From: Muribaculaceae bacterium
GTDB taxonomy: Bacteria > Bacteroidota > Bacteroidia > Bacteroidales > Muribaculaceae
Assembly: GCA_017548365.1 (NCBI GenBank)
Contig: JAFZAC010000024.1
Coordinates: forward strand, 1 to 64,000
Length of the DNA: 64,000 bases
Direction: 5' to 3'
In this document: one piece after another, positions 8,231 to 17,830 of the stretch
Numbering within the stretch: position 1 is the stretch's first letter
Layout of the letters: every line of letters begins with the position of its first letter
Notes under the pieces: generated by a model
What the model was told of the DNA's origin: nothing
What the model saw: the letters and a program-made list of their open reading frames with translations, nothing else
Database searches by the model: none
Translations under genes and position numbers: made by a program

Positions 8231-9151
8231 ATGAAACTTACATTATTATCTCTCACATTAATGGCTTTGACTGCTTGGCCTACAGAAAGTCTTGCAAGCA
8301 CAACACACCAAGAAGAAGCAACAAACACTGCCAACCTAAGCGGTAAAGCTTTAAATTATTACAAGTACGCTACTAAAGGTGATGCCGAGGCACAATATCA
8401 ACTCGGCAACTGCTATCTATACGGACATGGTGTCGAAATAAATTACAAACAGGCTGTGGATTGGCTCACCATGGCGGCCAATCAGGGTCATCCTCGCGCA
8501 CAGTGTGACTTGGCTGTATGCTATGCAAACGGCGAGGGAGTAGATGTTGACGAAAAACAAGTAGTATACTGGTACAAGAAAGCCGCAGACCAAAACGACC
8601 CTTTGGCTCTGCGAGGCATGTACTTGTGTTACGCAATGGGAACTGGAGTTGAAGTAGATGAGGACAAAGCATTAGAATACCTCATTCGCTCAGCAGAGAC
8701 AGGACTGGTCATTGCTCAACACGAACTGGGAGTTGAATACTACAATACTGGCAATCCAGTAGCAGCTTACGAGTGGTTTGTGAAAGCTGCTGAGCAAGGC
8801 TTTGCACGTTCGCAGTATGAACTTGGACTGCTATATCTTGATGGTGAAGGCGTCGCCTGCAACAGGGAACAAGCTGCCATGTGGTTTGAAAAAGCTGCTA
8901 TGCAAGGTCATGCCGGAGCTATGAACAACCTCGCTGCAATATATGCTCAAGAAGGAAACTATGAGTTTGCTGTACCTTGGTTAGAGCGTTCGGCCAACTT
9001 AGGCTATATCGAGGCATTGTACAATCTTGCCATGTGCTACAAAGAAGGTAAAGGTGTGGAAAAGAATCTTGACAAGGCCAAAGAACTTCTTAAAATCGCA
9101 GCCGTAAAGGGCGACTATATTAGCGCAGCCGAACTTAAAAACATGAAATGA
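8231..9151 (+). CDS. Secreted Sel1-repeat (TPR-like) protein
   Basis: The first 23 residues form a signal peptide ending near SLAS. The rest is about seven Sel1-like repeats of 36 residues, with the usual A-x-x-x-L-G-x-x-Y-x-x-G-x-G-V and A-x-x-W-x-x-x-A-A signatures (for example YQLGNCYLYGHGVEINYKQA). One repeat (about residues 165-190) lacks the GxGV turn. Sel1 proteins act as scaffolds for protein-protein contacts; no enzymatic function is expected. The location would be periplasm or cell surface. It converges on the M16 peptidase gene, with a shared hairpin between them. Confidence 0.85.
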   Translation: MKLTLLSLTLMALTAWPTESLASTTHQEEATNTANLSGKALNYYKYATKGDAEAQYQLGNCYLYGHGVEINYKQAVDWLTMAANQGHPRAQCDLAVCYANGEGVDVDEKQVVYWYKKAADQNDPLALRGMYLCYAMGTGVEVDEDKALEYLIRSAETGLVIAQHELGVEYYNTGNPVAAYEWFVKAAEQGFARSQYELGLLYLDGEGVACNREQAAMWFEKAAMQGHAGAMNNLAAIYAQEGNYEFAVPWLERSANLGYIEALYNLAMCYKEGKGVEKNLDKAKELLKIAAVKGDYISAAELKNMK

Positions 9152-9175
9152 AAATATTAATCGCTCTTTTTCTCA

Positions 9176-9211
9176 AAATGAGGGTGTGCCAAAAATGGCA
9201 CACCCTCATTT
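9176..9211. terminator. Bidirectional terminator between Sel1 and M16 genes
   Basis: AAATGAGGGTGTGCC pairs perfectly with GGCACACCCTCATTT over 15 bases with a six-base loop. It sits between convergent genes, and A/T runs on both sides allow use in both directions. Confidence 0.85.
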
Positions 9212-9251
9212 AAGAGTATTTATCTCGTTATATTAACTCTCACTTCTTGAA

Positions 9252-12161
9252 TTAGTATCCAAAAATCTCCTCGAGTGTTACACGTTTAACAGGAGCAATC
9301 TTCTGCAGGCGGTCCATGTCGAGCTCTTCCTCGTTGCCGAGGATGAGATAACGGTAAGGCTTGCCTGCCATATTCTCCTTCTCGAAGTCAACGATGTCCG
9401 AAAGATAGAGTTTGGGCAATTCTTCATAAACCTTAGAATAGATGTCAAAATCTAAACCAAGCTCTTGGGCTGCCATATAACTCTGAAGCACGCCATAGCG
9501 AGTGATACGTCGGCTGGCTAGTTTCTTCAATAGCGACTCCTTCGCGAGGTTAAAAGCGCCATCGCTTTGTGGAATGTCGGCGATAAGCTTGTTGAATTCG
9601 TCAACACAGTCCATCATCTTATCATTCTGAGTTGCGATATAGGTATAAGCATCTTCCTTGTGTCCCTTACGAGATGGCTGATTGTAGATAGCGGCAGCCG
9701 AATAAGCCAGTCCGCGAGCCTCGCGCAATTCCTGGAACACGATACCATTCATACCAGTGCCGAAGTATTCGTTGAAGAGGTTAATAACAGCAGCATGCGA
9801 TGGATCCCAGTCACGCTCGCTGTTGGTGTACTGCACCATGTAGATGTTCTTGGCGTCGTAGGGTGCAAGCATAATCTCTGTCTCATTTGTAGGCTGCTCC
9901 ATATAATCTTTACCCGAAGGCACGTTGAGCAGCTTCTTTGGAGTCTTGTGAAGCTTAGATATGCTTGCCGAGAAGTCCTTCTCGCTCTTAGGACCATAAT
10001 AAGCTACAGTGTGCTGCATATTGCTAAGGCCATTTACCAGCTTCAGGAGTTCAACAGGATTAGTGTTGCGCAACTGTTCCTCGCTAAGGATGTTGGTATA
10101 GGAATTGTTTGGGCCAAACTGTCCGTATTCCATCAATCTTTCAAAACATTGCTGCTGATTGGTCTTTGCATCGGCACGGGCCTTGAGTATTTGGTCAACT
10201 AAGCGGTTATAGGCCTCAGTGTCAACTGTAGCATTCTTGAAGAGGTCCTCAACCAACGCCACAGCCTCAGGCATGTTCTCGTTTAGACCAGTGATGGTAA
10301 CAAAGATGTGGTTGTCGGTAGCCGAAGCATTAAAGTTGCAAGCAAGCTTATACATGCGTTGCTTGAACTGCTGGGGAGTCAGAGTCTTAGTGCCAAGATA
10401 GTCAAGATAGTCGAATGCCAGGTCATAACGCATGTCGGCGGTTTTGCCGAAGTCATATTTGTAAACCAACGTGAACAGATCATCATCAGTATTCTGCTTG
10501 TAAAGCAATGGCAGTCCAGCCTTGGTTTTAGAGACGTTCATGTCGGTCTTATAGTCAACAAATCGTGGATGGATGGGCTCAACGGTCTCGGCCATGAGGT
10601 TCTTGACGAAGTCGCTCTGCTTGTCGCGATTTGTTGGAATAGGTGTAATAGCGGGCTTCTCAATCTTCTTTACTGTAGTGTCAACACCCATACGCTTGTA
10701 AACGCACACATAGTTGTTGAGCAAATAACGGTTAGCAAAATCAACGATTTGCTGTTTGGTCATGCCACTCATGCGGTCGAGCTGTCCCACTTCCTGCTCC
10801 CAGGGCGTGCCATTAATGAAAGCATTAACGAGGAAGCTGGCTCGAGCACGGTTGTTGTTAAGTCCCCTTAAATATTGAAGTTTGATGTTGTTGACCACGC
10901 TAACGAGCAGGTCATCGTCGAAGTCGCCATTGCGAAGCTTCTCAATCTCGCCGAGCAGCAAATCACGCACCTCCTCAAGAGTTTGGCCATCGTTGGGATA
11001 ACCCATAACCCAGAGCAGCGAATAATCGGTCATCTCATCAGCATAGATATCCGACTCCATTATTCTCTGTGGTTGGTCAAGGTTCAAGTCCATAAGGCCA
11101 GCTGTGCCATTCTTGAGCATCTGAGATACCACCTCAAGAGTGTCGCTTTGTAACGAACTGCCACCGTCAAATCTCCAGGCTAAGGTAACAAACTCTGCCT
11201 CTTGACCCAAAATAGTAGTATCAACAGGCGCGGTAAGGGGCTTTAAAGGTGCAAACTCAGGACGCGAGAGGTTGGGATTGGGTTTCCAGTCACCAAAGTA
11301 CTTGTCGAGAGTGGCTACCACCTTGTCAGGATCCATCTCGCCAGCCATACAGATGGCAATATTGTTAGGACAATAATAGTTGTTGTAGTAGTTCTTGATG
11401 TTAGTAATAGAAGGATTCTTGAGGTGCTCTTGAGTACCAATGGTGGTTTGAGTTCCATAAGGATGTGTTGGGAACGCCTTAGCATAGAGCGCCTCTTCAA
11501 GTTTCCACATATCCTTGGCCATTCCCATATTCTTCTCCTCATATACAGCCTCAAGCTCGGTGTGGAAGCCGCGAATCACCATGTTCTGGAAACGATCGCT
11601 CTGGATACGAGCCCAGCGGTCCACTTCGTTACTTGGGATGTCCTCTGTATAACAAGTAACGTCGGTGCTGGTATAGGCATTTGTGCCAATGCCGCCAATA
11701 CCAGCCATTAACTTGTCATACTCATTGGGGATGTTGTACTGGGCAGCAATCTGCGACACGCTGTCAATCTCGTGATAGAGGTGCTTGCGAGTTGCTGGGT
11801 CGGTGACCTTGCGATATTGCTCGTAACGAGCCTCAATCTCATCGAGATAAGGAGCTTCTTTCTCGGCGTCGCTGGTACCAAACTTCTTGGTACCTTTGAA
11901 CATTAAGTGCTCAAGGTAGTGAGCAAGACCAGTAGTCTCGGCTGGGTCGTTGCGAGAACCGGTGCGCACTGCAATGTGAGCAGCGATGCGTGGTGACTGG
12001 TTGTTTACACTTAGGAATACCTTCATGCCGTTGCGCAACGTGTAGCATTGCGTGTGCATGGGATCCCCCTCATAGGTTACTGCCTCGGGCAGTTGCGCTT
12101 GAGCCATGAATCCACATGTAGCAATCATGGCAAGCAAAAACAGTCTCTTTAATAAATTCAT
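9252..12161 (-). CDS. Secreted M16-family zinc peptidase (insulinase/PqqL type)
   Basis: The protein has 969 residues with a signal peptide (about residues 1-22, ending AQAQ). It shows the inverted zinc motif HYLEH at 81-85, in which His81 and His85 bind zinc and Glu84 is the base. A downstream Glu cluster (ELEAVYEEKN, about 202-211) includes the third ligand. The length fits the two-half M16 architecture, with an active N-terminal pair of domains and an inactive C-terminal pair. It is predicted to act in the periplasm on peptides. It lies 29 bases downstream of the GH84 gene on the same strand and is probably co-transcribed with it. Confidence 0.92.
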   Translation of the reverse strand: MNLLKRLFLLAMIATCGFMAQAQLPEAVTYEGDPMHTQCYTLRNGMKVFLSVNNQSPRIAAHIAVRTGSRNDPAETTGLAHYLEHLMFKGTKKFGTSDAEKEAPYLDEIEARYEQYRKVTDPATRKHLYHEIDSVSQIAAQYNIPNEYDKLMAGIGGIGTNAYTSTDVTCYTEDIPSNEVDRWARIQSDRFQNMVIRGFHTELEAVYEEKNMGMAKDMWKLEEALYAKAFPTHPYGTQTTIGTQEHLKNPSITNIKNYYNNYYCPNNIAICMAGEMDPDKVVATLDKYFGDWKPNPNLSRPEFAPLKPLTAPVDTTILGQEAEFVTLAWRFDGGSSLQSDTLEVVSQMLKNGTAGLMDLNLDQPQRIMESDIYADEMTDYSLLWVMGYPNDGQTLEEVRDLLLGEIEKLRNGDFDDDLLVSVVNNIKLQYLRGLNNNRARASFLVNAFINGTPWEQEVGQLDRMSGMTKQQIVDFANRYLLNNYVCVYKRMGVDTTVKKIEKPAITPIPTNRDKQSDFVKNLMAETVEPIHPRFVDYKTDMNVSKTKAGLPLLYKQNTDDDLFTLVYKYDFGKTADMRYDLAFDYLDYLGTKTLTPQQFKQRMYKLACNFNASATDNHIFVTITGLNENMPEAVALVEDLFKNATVDTEAYNRLVDQILKARADAKTNQQQCFERLMEYGQFGPNNSYTNILSEEQLRNTNPVELLKLVNGLSNMQHTVAYYGPKSEKDFSASISKLHKTPKKLLNVPSGKDYMEQPTNETEIMLAPYDAKNIYMVQYTNSERDWDPSHAAVINLFNEYFGTGMNGIVFQELREARGLAYSAAAIYNQPSRKGHKEDAYTYIATQNDKMMDCVDEFNKLIADIPQSDGAFNLAKESLLKKLASRRITRYGVLQSYMAAQELGLDFDIYSKVYEELPKLYLSDIVDFEKENMAGKPYRYLILGNEEELDMDRLQKIAPVKRVTLEEIFGY

Positions 12162-12190
12162 AGAAAGTAATTAATTGTTGTTTATAATAA

Positions 12191-14110
12191 TTATTTGATA
12201 GTATCTTGATCATGCAGCCACTTGAGTAGAGCAGGAAGGCACACGTTGGAAGGTTCAGCGGTGCGCACTGTGAGTGAAATGTGCTCTCCCATACCACCAA
12301 GCGACTCAAACTGGTAGACGGGATTGTTGTCATAGTTTCCAGCTGAAGGACTCTTACCTTCAAATAGCGCAATTATCTCGGCTGTCATTGCCTCGAGTTT
12401 AAAGAGCCACGGCCTGATGTCACTATAGAACAAGCGGTCGCTTTCATTGTGGGAGTGCTCCATTTCTTTGATAACCTGGCATGCCTCATTCACTTCACGC
12501 ATCTCGTTAAGCAGAGAGTTATGATTGGGATTGCCATGTTCTATTGACACATGATAACGGTCGATTTTGTAGTCCAGAGCATCGTTGTCATAGTAGCGAA
12601 GATAAGGCGCCAATTTCCTGAAAGCCTGTGCCATATCCTTCCCTACAACAGCGGGAATTGCGGCTTCCCAACTAGAATAGTTTTCAAATCCAAGGTTGTT
12701 CCAAGTATAGTCAGCCACACCGAAAAGAGCTATTTTCGACAATTCACCTTGCTGCATGGGATTGATAATCACAGTTTGAGCTCCATTGAGCTGTCGTTCC
12801 ATGTGAGTGAGGCTGTTGATGTGTGTTTCATCGCGGAAGTTGGTGTAAGTATCCATCACAAATAGTTTAGTTGGGTCCTGGTCGTTGCAGGGATAATTCC
12901 ACCACCAACTCACATCTCGACCAAGCCAGCTCTTTACAACATCCAAATCCTCGTTGTTAGGCACCGACCACACATTAGCTCCTGTTATATAGATGTTTAT
13001 CTTTTCAGGTGTGGTTCTGAGCGATTCAAAAAACTCGCAAGCGCGCTCTTGGCTCACCCATGAATAGGCATAAAGCTGTGGCACATAGTGAAGCGGCTTT
13101 ACGGTGTCGGTGACAAGAGTACCAGCCTTGTTCCAACGGGCATCGATTCGATGCTGGAGTTCCGATAGATTATCGGCACAGAGTTTCATAATTGCAGGAT
13201 CACTGGGCACACCCACATCATCTACAAAAACGCCAAACTGCCTGACTCCAAGTTGGTGCATACTCTCAAATTTCGCCATTATCTTGTCAAGCACCTGTGG
13301 ATCTTCGCCATTGGCAAACGCCTTACCGGGATGAATTGCCCAAATGAAGTTCACCTTAGTCTCATGAGCTACACGGGTAATGTCGCGCATCATATCTAGA
13401 GTGAGATAACCAATGCGCAGCTGTTCCTCGCTTATAGTCGTGGGGTAAGGATCTCCCCAATAGCGTGAGTGATAAGGATCGCTTTTGGCGCCATACATAT
13501 AAGAATTCATCTTGTATCGTGCCATGAAACGGAACAAGTCTTTGGTAACCTCGGCAGTATATGGCACACCATAATATCCCTCGATGATGCCTCGGTTTTT
13601 CACATCGGCATAATCATAGATTGTGACGCAGGGCAATTTTTTCGTTCCTTTGTCAAGCATCTGCTCCAGCGATGCCAAACCGCAAAATGTTGCATCGGTA
13701 TTCTCACCGACAATAGTGACTTGCGCCACTCCTCCTTGAGATGTAAGGTTAAGGATGTGGCGGTCATACTTATTGAGAGAAAAAACGTCGCAGTTAAGCT
13801 TCAAAGATTTCAATCGCTTTGATGCCAAACCTTTGGAGTCATAAACACCAAGAAAGAGGTTAGATTGTTCTTTAACAGCAGCGTTAACCACAACAGGCAT
13901 GAGTCCGTGCTCGCTAAGAACCTGCTTTGCACGATTCACTGTTACATCGTCTATTCCTGTTTCGGCAACAATATTCACTTGCTTGGTTAAAGAAGCATTG
14001 CCATTCTCCATTATCTGCTGATGAGGAATGGGATAAATCACATAAGGTTCTTGTGCATTAATAATCACGGCAATACATATTGATAATATAGTAAAGAAAA
14101 TGTGTCTCAT
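12191..14110 (-). CDS. GH84-family beta-N-acetylglucosaminidase (O-GlcNAcase/hyaluronidase type)
   Basis: This 639-residue protein has a signal peptide (about 1-20). An N-terminal GH20b/GH84-type alpha-beta domain spans about 25-165. The catalytic barrel opens with RGIIEGYYGVPY near 173-184. The two adjacent aspartates used in substrate-assisted catalysis are Asp297/Asp298 in FGVFVDDVG. Later blocks NVWSVPNNE and WWWNYPCND match the family. Bacteroides members of GH84 remove terminal N-acetylglucosamine from host glycans such as mucin. A helical C-terminal domain follows. It heads the minus-strand pair with the M16 peptidase and has a good promoter. Confidence 0.93.
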   Translation of the reverse strand: MRHIFFTILSICIAVIINAQEPYVIYPIPHQQIMENGNASLTKQVNIVAETGIDDVTVNRAKQVLSEHGLMPVVVNAAVKEQSNLFLGVYDSKGLASKRLKSLKLNCDVFSLNKYDRHILNLTSQGGVAQVTIVGENTDATFCGLASLEQMLDKGTKKLPCVTIYDYADVKNRGIIEGYYGVPYTAEVTKDLFRFMARYKMNSYMYGAKSDPYHSRYWGDPYPTTISEEQLRIGYLTLDMMRDITRVAHETKVNFIWAIHPGKAFANGEDPQVLDKIMAKFESMHQLGVRQFGVFVDDVGVPSDPAIMKLCADNLSELQHRIDARWNKAGTLVTDTVKPLHYVPQLYAYSWVSQERACEFFESLRTTPEKINIYITGANVWSVPNNEDLDVVKSWLGRDVSWWWNYPCNDQDPTKLFVMDTYTNFRDETHINSLTHMERQLNGAQTVIINPMQQGELSKIALFGVADYTWNNLGFENYSSWEAAIPAVVGKDMAQAFRKLAPYLRYYDNDALDYKIDRYHVSIEHGNPNHNSLLNEMREVNEACQVIKEMEHSHNESDRLFYSDIRPWLFKLEAMTAEIIALFEGKSPSAGNYDNNPVYQFESLGGMGEHISLTVRTAEPSNVCLPALLKWLHDQDTIK

Positions 14111-14133
14111 ACGCCTAATCTGTTATAACTCTA

Positions 14134-14164
14134 CAAAATTAATCATATCAAGCCACATGACAAA
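14134..14164 (-). promoter_or_regulatory. Promoter of the GH84-M16 pair
   Basis: Read on the minus strand, TTTG (14164-14161) is followed after 19 bases by TAATTTTG (14141-14134), fitting the Bacteroidota -33/-7 pattern, 24 bases before the GH84 ATG. Confidence 0.7.
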
Positions 14165-14217
14165 AAAGATTGAAGAAAAAGTGACAAAAAAGAAAAAGAA
14201 TAATAACTAATAATTGA

Positions 14218-14244
14218 TTGTTTATTAAAAAAATATTACTTTTG
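14218..14244 (+). promoter_or_regulatory. Promoter of the aldo/keto reductase gene
   Basis: TTG at 14218-14220 precedes TACTTTTG (14237-14244), about 40 bases before the ATG. The spacing is slightly short. It is divergent from the GH84 promoter in a 174-base intergenic region. Confidence 0.55.
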
Positions 14245-14284
14245 TACCTTGAGATAAACGAAACAACCTTTAATACTATTGATT

Positions 14285-15631
14285 ATGGCACGCAAGAGTT
14301 TAAATCGTCGAGAATTTCTTAAAAGGGCTGGTATAGTCACTGGTGGCGCAATGGCAATGATGGCGCTCGATCCTTTAAGCAGTTTCGCTAATAATAATGA
14401 CGAAAAATCGCAAGGAAATAACAACATGACCTACCGCACCCAAAACGGCACTGGCGAACGAGTGTCACTGCTGGGATTTGGCATGATGCGACTGCCGCGC
14501 GACAACCAGGAACTGGTGAACCAACTGGTGGACTATGCTATTGAGCATGGGGTGAACTACTTCGATACCGCGCCTATGTATGGCAAAGGACTCAACGAGG
14601 AAATCGTCGGTAATGCTTTGAGCCGTCATCCGCGCGAGAAATACTATATCGCCACTAAAATGTCGAATTACAACGAGCAGTACTGGGATTTGGAAGAAGC
14701 AAAGAAAATGTATGAGAACTCTTTCAAGAACTTGCGTGTTGACCACATCGACTATTATCTGATGCATGGCGTGGGACAAGGCGGCATGGATGCTTTTGAG
14801 AAACGTTTCATCAACAATGGTCTTCTCGATTTCCTCGTTAAAGAACGCGAAGCAGGCAGGATTCGTCACTTGGGATTCTCCTATCATGGCGACGTGAGGG
14901 TATTTGACTGGTTAATAGACCATAACGACACCTACCATTGGGATTTTGTGCAGATTCAGATGAACTTCCTCGACTGGCGTCATGCCTCACTCGAAAAGGG
15001 CGGATGGAAGACAGATGCCGATGCTGAGTACCTATACAACAAGCTCGCTAAGGCGGGAATACAAGTGGTTGTTATGGAGCCTTTCCGCGGAGGTGCTCTG
15101 TCGAAGATGCCCGAGGATTGCGTGGCACAACTCAAAGCTATGCGTCCCAATGACACGGTAGCTCGATGGGCTTTCCGCTGGGTAAGTTCACATCCCAACA
15201 TTCTCACCACCCTTAGTGGCATGAACGTGATGGAGCACTTGGTGGAGAACGTTGCAACGCACTCGCCATTGGAACCATGCACTCCTGCCGAGAATGACTT
15301 GCTGGAAAAGATTGCCGACCAAATGGCTGGAATTCCCACCGTTCCCTGCACAGCGTGTGCCTATTGCATGCCATGCCCTTATGGCGTAGACATTCCTGGT
15401 AACTTCAGTTTCTACAATAATGCATTAAACAACAACCAGTTGCCACATAAAGGAGATTCAGATTATGCTTCTAAACAGGCTCAGTTTGTGAAAGACTATT
15501 TCAAAGCAATGCCAGCAGAAGCGCGTGCCAATCAATGCATGGATTGCGAGGAATGTCTCAAGAAATGCCCGCAATCAATTCGCATCCCCAACCAGCTTAG
15601 CCGCATCAACGATATACTGAGAGGAAGATAA
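14285..15631 (+). CDS. Tat-exported aldo/keto reductase with C-terminal 4Fe-4S ferredoxin domain
   Basis: The ATG at 14285 starts MARKSLNRREFLKRAG, a twin-arginine signal followed by a hydrophobic stretch. Starting two codons earlier at TTG is unnecessary. The (beta/alpha)8 reductase domain (about 45-330) has the catalytic tetrad visible as FDTAPMYG (Asp, Tyr), IATKM (Lys) and YYLMHG (His). The C-terminus carries two cysteine clusters, CTACAYCMPCPYG and CMDCEECLKKCPQS, typical of two 4Fe-4S sites. Tat export fits a cofactor-bearing protein folded before transport. The natural substrate is unknown; this fused class is common in gut anaerobes. Confidence 0.92.
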   Translation: MARKSLNRREFLKRAGIVTGGAMAMMALDPLSSFANNNDEKSQGNNNMTYRTQNGTGERVSLLGFGMMRLPRDNQELVNQLVDYAIEHGVNYFDTAPMYGKGLNEEIVGNALSRHPREKYYIATKMSNYNEQYWDLEEAKKMYENSFKNLRVDHIDYYLMHGVGQGGMDAFEKRFINNGLLDFLVKEREAGRIRHLGFSYHGDVRVFDWLIDHNDTYHWDFVQIQMNFLDWRHASLEKGGWKTDADAEYLYNKLAKAGIQVVVMEPFRGGALSKMPEDCVAQLKAMRPNDTVARWAFRWVSSHPNILTTLSGMNVMEHLVENVATHSPLEPCTPAENDLLEKIADQMAGIPTVPCTACAYCMPCPYGVDIPGNFSFYNNALNNNQLPHKGDSDYASKQAQFVKDYFKAMPAEARANQCMDCEECLKKCPQSIRIPNQLSRINDILRGR

Positions 15632-15697
15632 ATAATTCAGAATGCAAAATGCGTTAGAACAGACAATTGGTTATTGCATTATTTACCCATCTACTTT

Positions 15698-16633
15698 TTA
15701 TTTTTCACCTAAGAGAATGTTGTAGATGACTGTAATGTCGATGGAGGTCACCGAACCGTCACCGTTAACGTCGCTGGTGGTGAGATAAGTATTTATGCCG
15801 TTAAGCAAATAGTCGTAGATAGCTGTAACATCGGCAGCGGTAACTATTCCGTCACAATCTACATCGCCTATCATGGTGCGACGATGGTTGAAAACCCAAT
15901 CTAGACGTTCATTGGTGACTGCTGTGTCGCAGGTACCAAAGTGATCTTTACCCTCTAACAAGTCGAATAATGCCTCACCGCCAAGTGCCACCATCTGATT
16001 GACAAAATTCTCTATTCTTGTGGCATTCATTATTACGTCGGCACTACCAGCAATGGCGTAGACTGGCGTGTTTTTACAATTCTCGGCGGTGACCATTACG
16101 GGATTTGCTGCTGCGATGCACGTAGCAGCAAACATCGACTGATAGTCGTTAATCATACGCCACGAACCGCTTCCTCCTGCCGAATAACCAGTGATGTATA
16201 TACGCGAAACATCAATAATGGGATGATTGGCAATAAAGTCTTGCAACCAATGGTATAGAACCATTGTCATAGTGATAGCGTAGTTGTTTGAGTTCTCGTT
16301 CCATATACGCTCGACACCACACTGAGGCAACAGAAAAATGGATTTTAAGCCATGCGTGCGCAGATAAACTTCCACGCTATCTACTGCCGATGCAGCGAGT
16401 TGTGCCTCATTGTCGTCGCCACGAGCCGAACCACCATGCAGTTGTATCACTAGCAATGACTTTCCGTCCAAGTCCTGATGTAAATCCAACTCACGATAAG
16501 GAAGAGTAACACCACCATACTCATATGAGCCAGCCAAGTAATAGTCAACCTTGTTGCTCTGTGCCATCACATCGGGCATAGCCATAAGCATAAACACTAT
16601 TATACAGAGTAAGGTATTGAGAATCTTTGTCAT
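15698..16633 (-). CDS. Secreted alpha/beta-hydrolase (PHB-depolymerase/feruloyl-esterase-like) with dockerin-like C-terminus
   Basis: The start at 16633 (MTKILNTLLC...) gives 311 residues with a clear signal peptide ending MAQS. A longer frame from 16711 would begin upstream of the -7 promoter element and is rejected. The hydrolase has the oxyanion HGGSARGDD segment, the nucleophile elbow GYSAGGSGSW and a late His in GKDHFGTC. Residues 256-311 form a dockerin-like pair of calcium loops (GDVDCDGIVTAADV and SDVNGDGSVTSIDI), ending YNILLGEK. Such esterases often act on acylated plant glycans, but the substrate is not shown. A homologous tail occurs on three other secreted proteins in this window. 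Confidence 0.85.
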   Translation of the reverse strand: MTKILNTLLCIIVFMLMAMPDVMAQSNKVDYYLAGSYEYGGVTLPYRELDLHQDLDGKSLLVIQLHGGSARGDDNEAQLAASAVDSVEVYLRTHGLKSIFLLPQCGVERIWNENSNNYAITMTMVLYHWLQDFIANHPIIDVSRIYITGYSAGGSGSWRMINDYQSMFAATCIAAANPVMVTAENCKNTPVYAIAGSADVIMNATRIENFVNQMVALGGEALFDLLEGKDHFGTCDTAVTNERLDWVFNHRRTMIGDVDCDGIVTAADVTAIYDYLLNGINTYLTTSDVNGDGSVTSIDITVIYNILLGEK

Positions 16634-16653
16634 AATTGATTTAAATTTTGTTG

Positions 16654-16661
16654 CAAAGATA
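16654..16661 (-). promoter_or_regulatory. -7 promoter element of the esterase-dockerin gene
   Basis: On the minus strand this reads TATCTTTG, 20 bases before the chosen ATG at 16633. It decides the start, since the upstream in-frame ATG at 16711 would not be transcribed from it. Confidence 0.6.
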
Positions 16662-16733
16662 ATGCAAGACTTCAGCAGAAATAACTTAAGATAATGCGTC
16701 TTCGACACCATTTTTCAGGATTTACACTGAAGA

Positions 16734-17807
16734 TTACAGGCTGCTCAAGTACCACTTGTAAAGTGCTGGAACTCCATCTTCAATTTCCATGGTGTGGCGC
16801 CAGCCTAGAGAGTGGAGTTTGGAGACATCAGTGAGTTTGCGCAGGGTCCCGTCGGGCTTTGTGCTATCCCATTCTATGGTTCCGTTATATCCCACAGCGG
16901 TTTTCACCAGTTCGGCAAGTTGCTTTATTGTGATTTCCTTTCCGCTGCCAATGTTGATGTGGCAATTGCGCACCTCAGGATCGGTGCCGCGCACGTCGTC
17001 GAAATCTATATGCTCCAAGCAATAGACACTGGCGTCCGCCATATCCTCGCTCCACAAGAACTCACGAATTGGCGCTCCAGTGCCCCAAAGCTGCAGTCGC
17101 TCGCTGTTGATGCCGTAGCGGTTGAGCAAAGCCACAATTTCATCTTGCGACGCTTTGCCGTCAACGCCCTCAACAGGACGGCGGTTGAGGTCAGCACGCA
17201 GAGCTTCCCAATTGCCCTCATTAAGCATTTTGGCAAGGTGCATCTTGCGAATCATAGCCGGCATAACATGGCTGGTCTCAAGGTTGAAATTGTCGTTGGG
17301 GCCATAGAGGTTAGTGGGCATTACTGCGATGTAGTTAGTACCATATTGCAAGTTAAAACTCTCGCACATCTTAAGTCCAGCAATCTTGGCAATAGCGTAT
17401 GGCTCGTTGGTGTATTCCAACGGTGCAGTTAACAATGCAGTCTCGGGTATGGGCTGCGGAGCCTCACGGGGGTAAATACATGTGCTGCCCAGGAAAAGGA
17501 GTTTCTTCACTCCATGTCGCCAGCTCTCCCCTATCACATTGTTTTGTATAGATAGATTCTGATAAATGAAGTCGGCACGGTATTTCAGATTTGCCATAAT
17601 GCCGCCCACATGAGCTGCGGCAAGCACTACATACTCAGGTTGCTCATAGTCGAAGAATTTTTTGACAGCCACAGCATCCATCAAGTCGAGTTCGGCATGG
17701 GTTCGACCAATGAGATTGGTATAACCCTTACTTTCAAGGCTTTTCCATATTGCCGAGCCCACAAGCCCGCGATGCCCGGCAACGTATATTTTAGAATCTT
17801 TATTCAT
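16734..17807 (-). CDS. fcl: GDP-L-fucose synthase
   Basis: The enzyme converts GDP-4-keto-6-deoxy-mannose to GDP-L-fucose by epimerisation and NADPH reduction. Starting at 17807 (MNKDSKIYVAGHRG) gives 357 residues; another ATG four codons upstream is possible. The NADP-binding GHRGLVGSA motif, LGSTCIYPREA and the YAIAK of the Ser-Tyr-Lys catalytic triad are present. An insertion of about 40 residues near 195-235 (LNEGNWEALRADLNRRP) is also familiar from Bacteroides homologues. It follows gmd by about 60 bases and completes the GDP-fucose pathway for capsule or glycoprotein fucosylation. Confidence 0.95.
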   Translation of the reverse strand: MNKDSKIYVAGHRGLVGSAIWKSLESKGYTNLIGRTHAELDLMDAVAVKKFFDYEQPEYVVLAAAHVGGIMANLKYRADFIYQNLSIQNNVIGESWRHGVKKLLFLGSTCIYPREAPQPIPETALLTAPLEYTNEPYAIAKIAGLKMCESFNLQYGTNYIAVMPTNLYGPNDNFNLETSHVMPAMIRKMHLAKMLNEGNWEALRADLNRRPVEGVDGKASQDEIVALLNRYGINSERLQLWGTGAPIREFLWSEDMADASVYCLEHIDFDDVRGTDPEVRNCHINIGSGKEITIKQLAELVKTAVGYNGTIEWDSTKPDGTLRKLTDVSKLHSLGWRHTMEIEDGVPALYKWYLSSL

Positions 17808-17830
17808 TTTAGAGGACAAGAAAACAAGGC

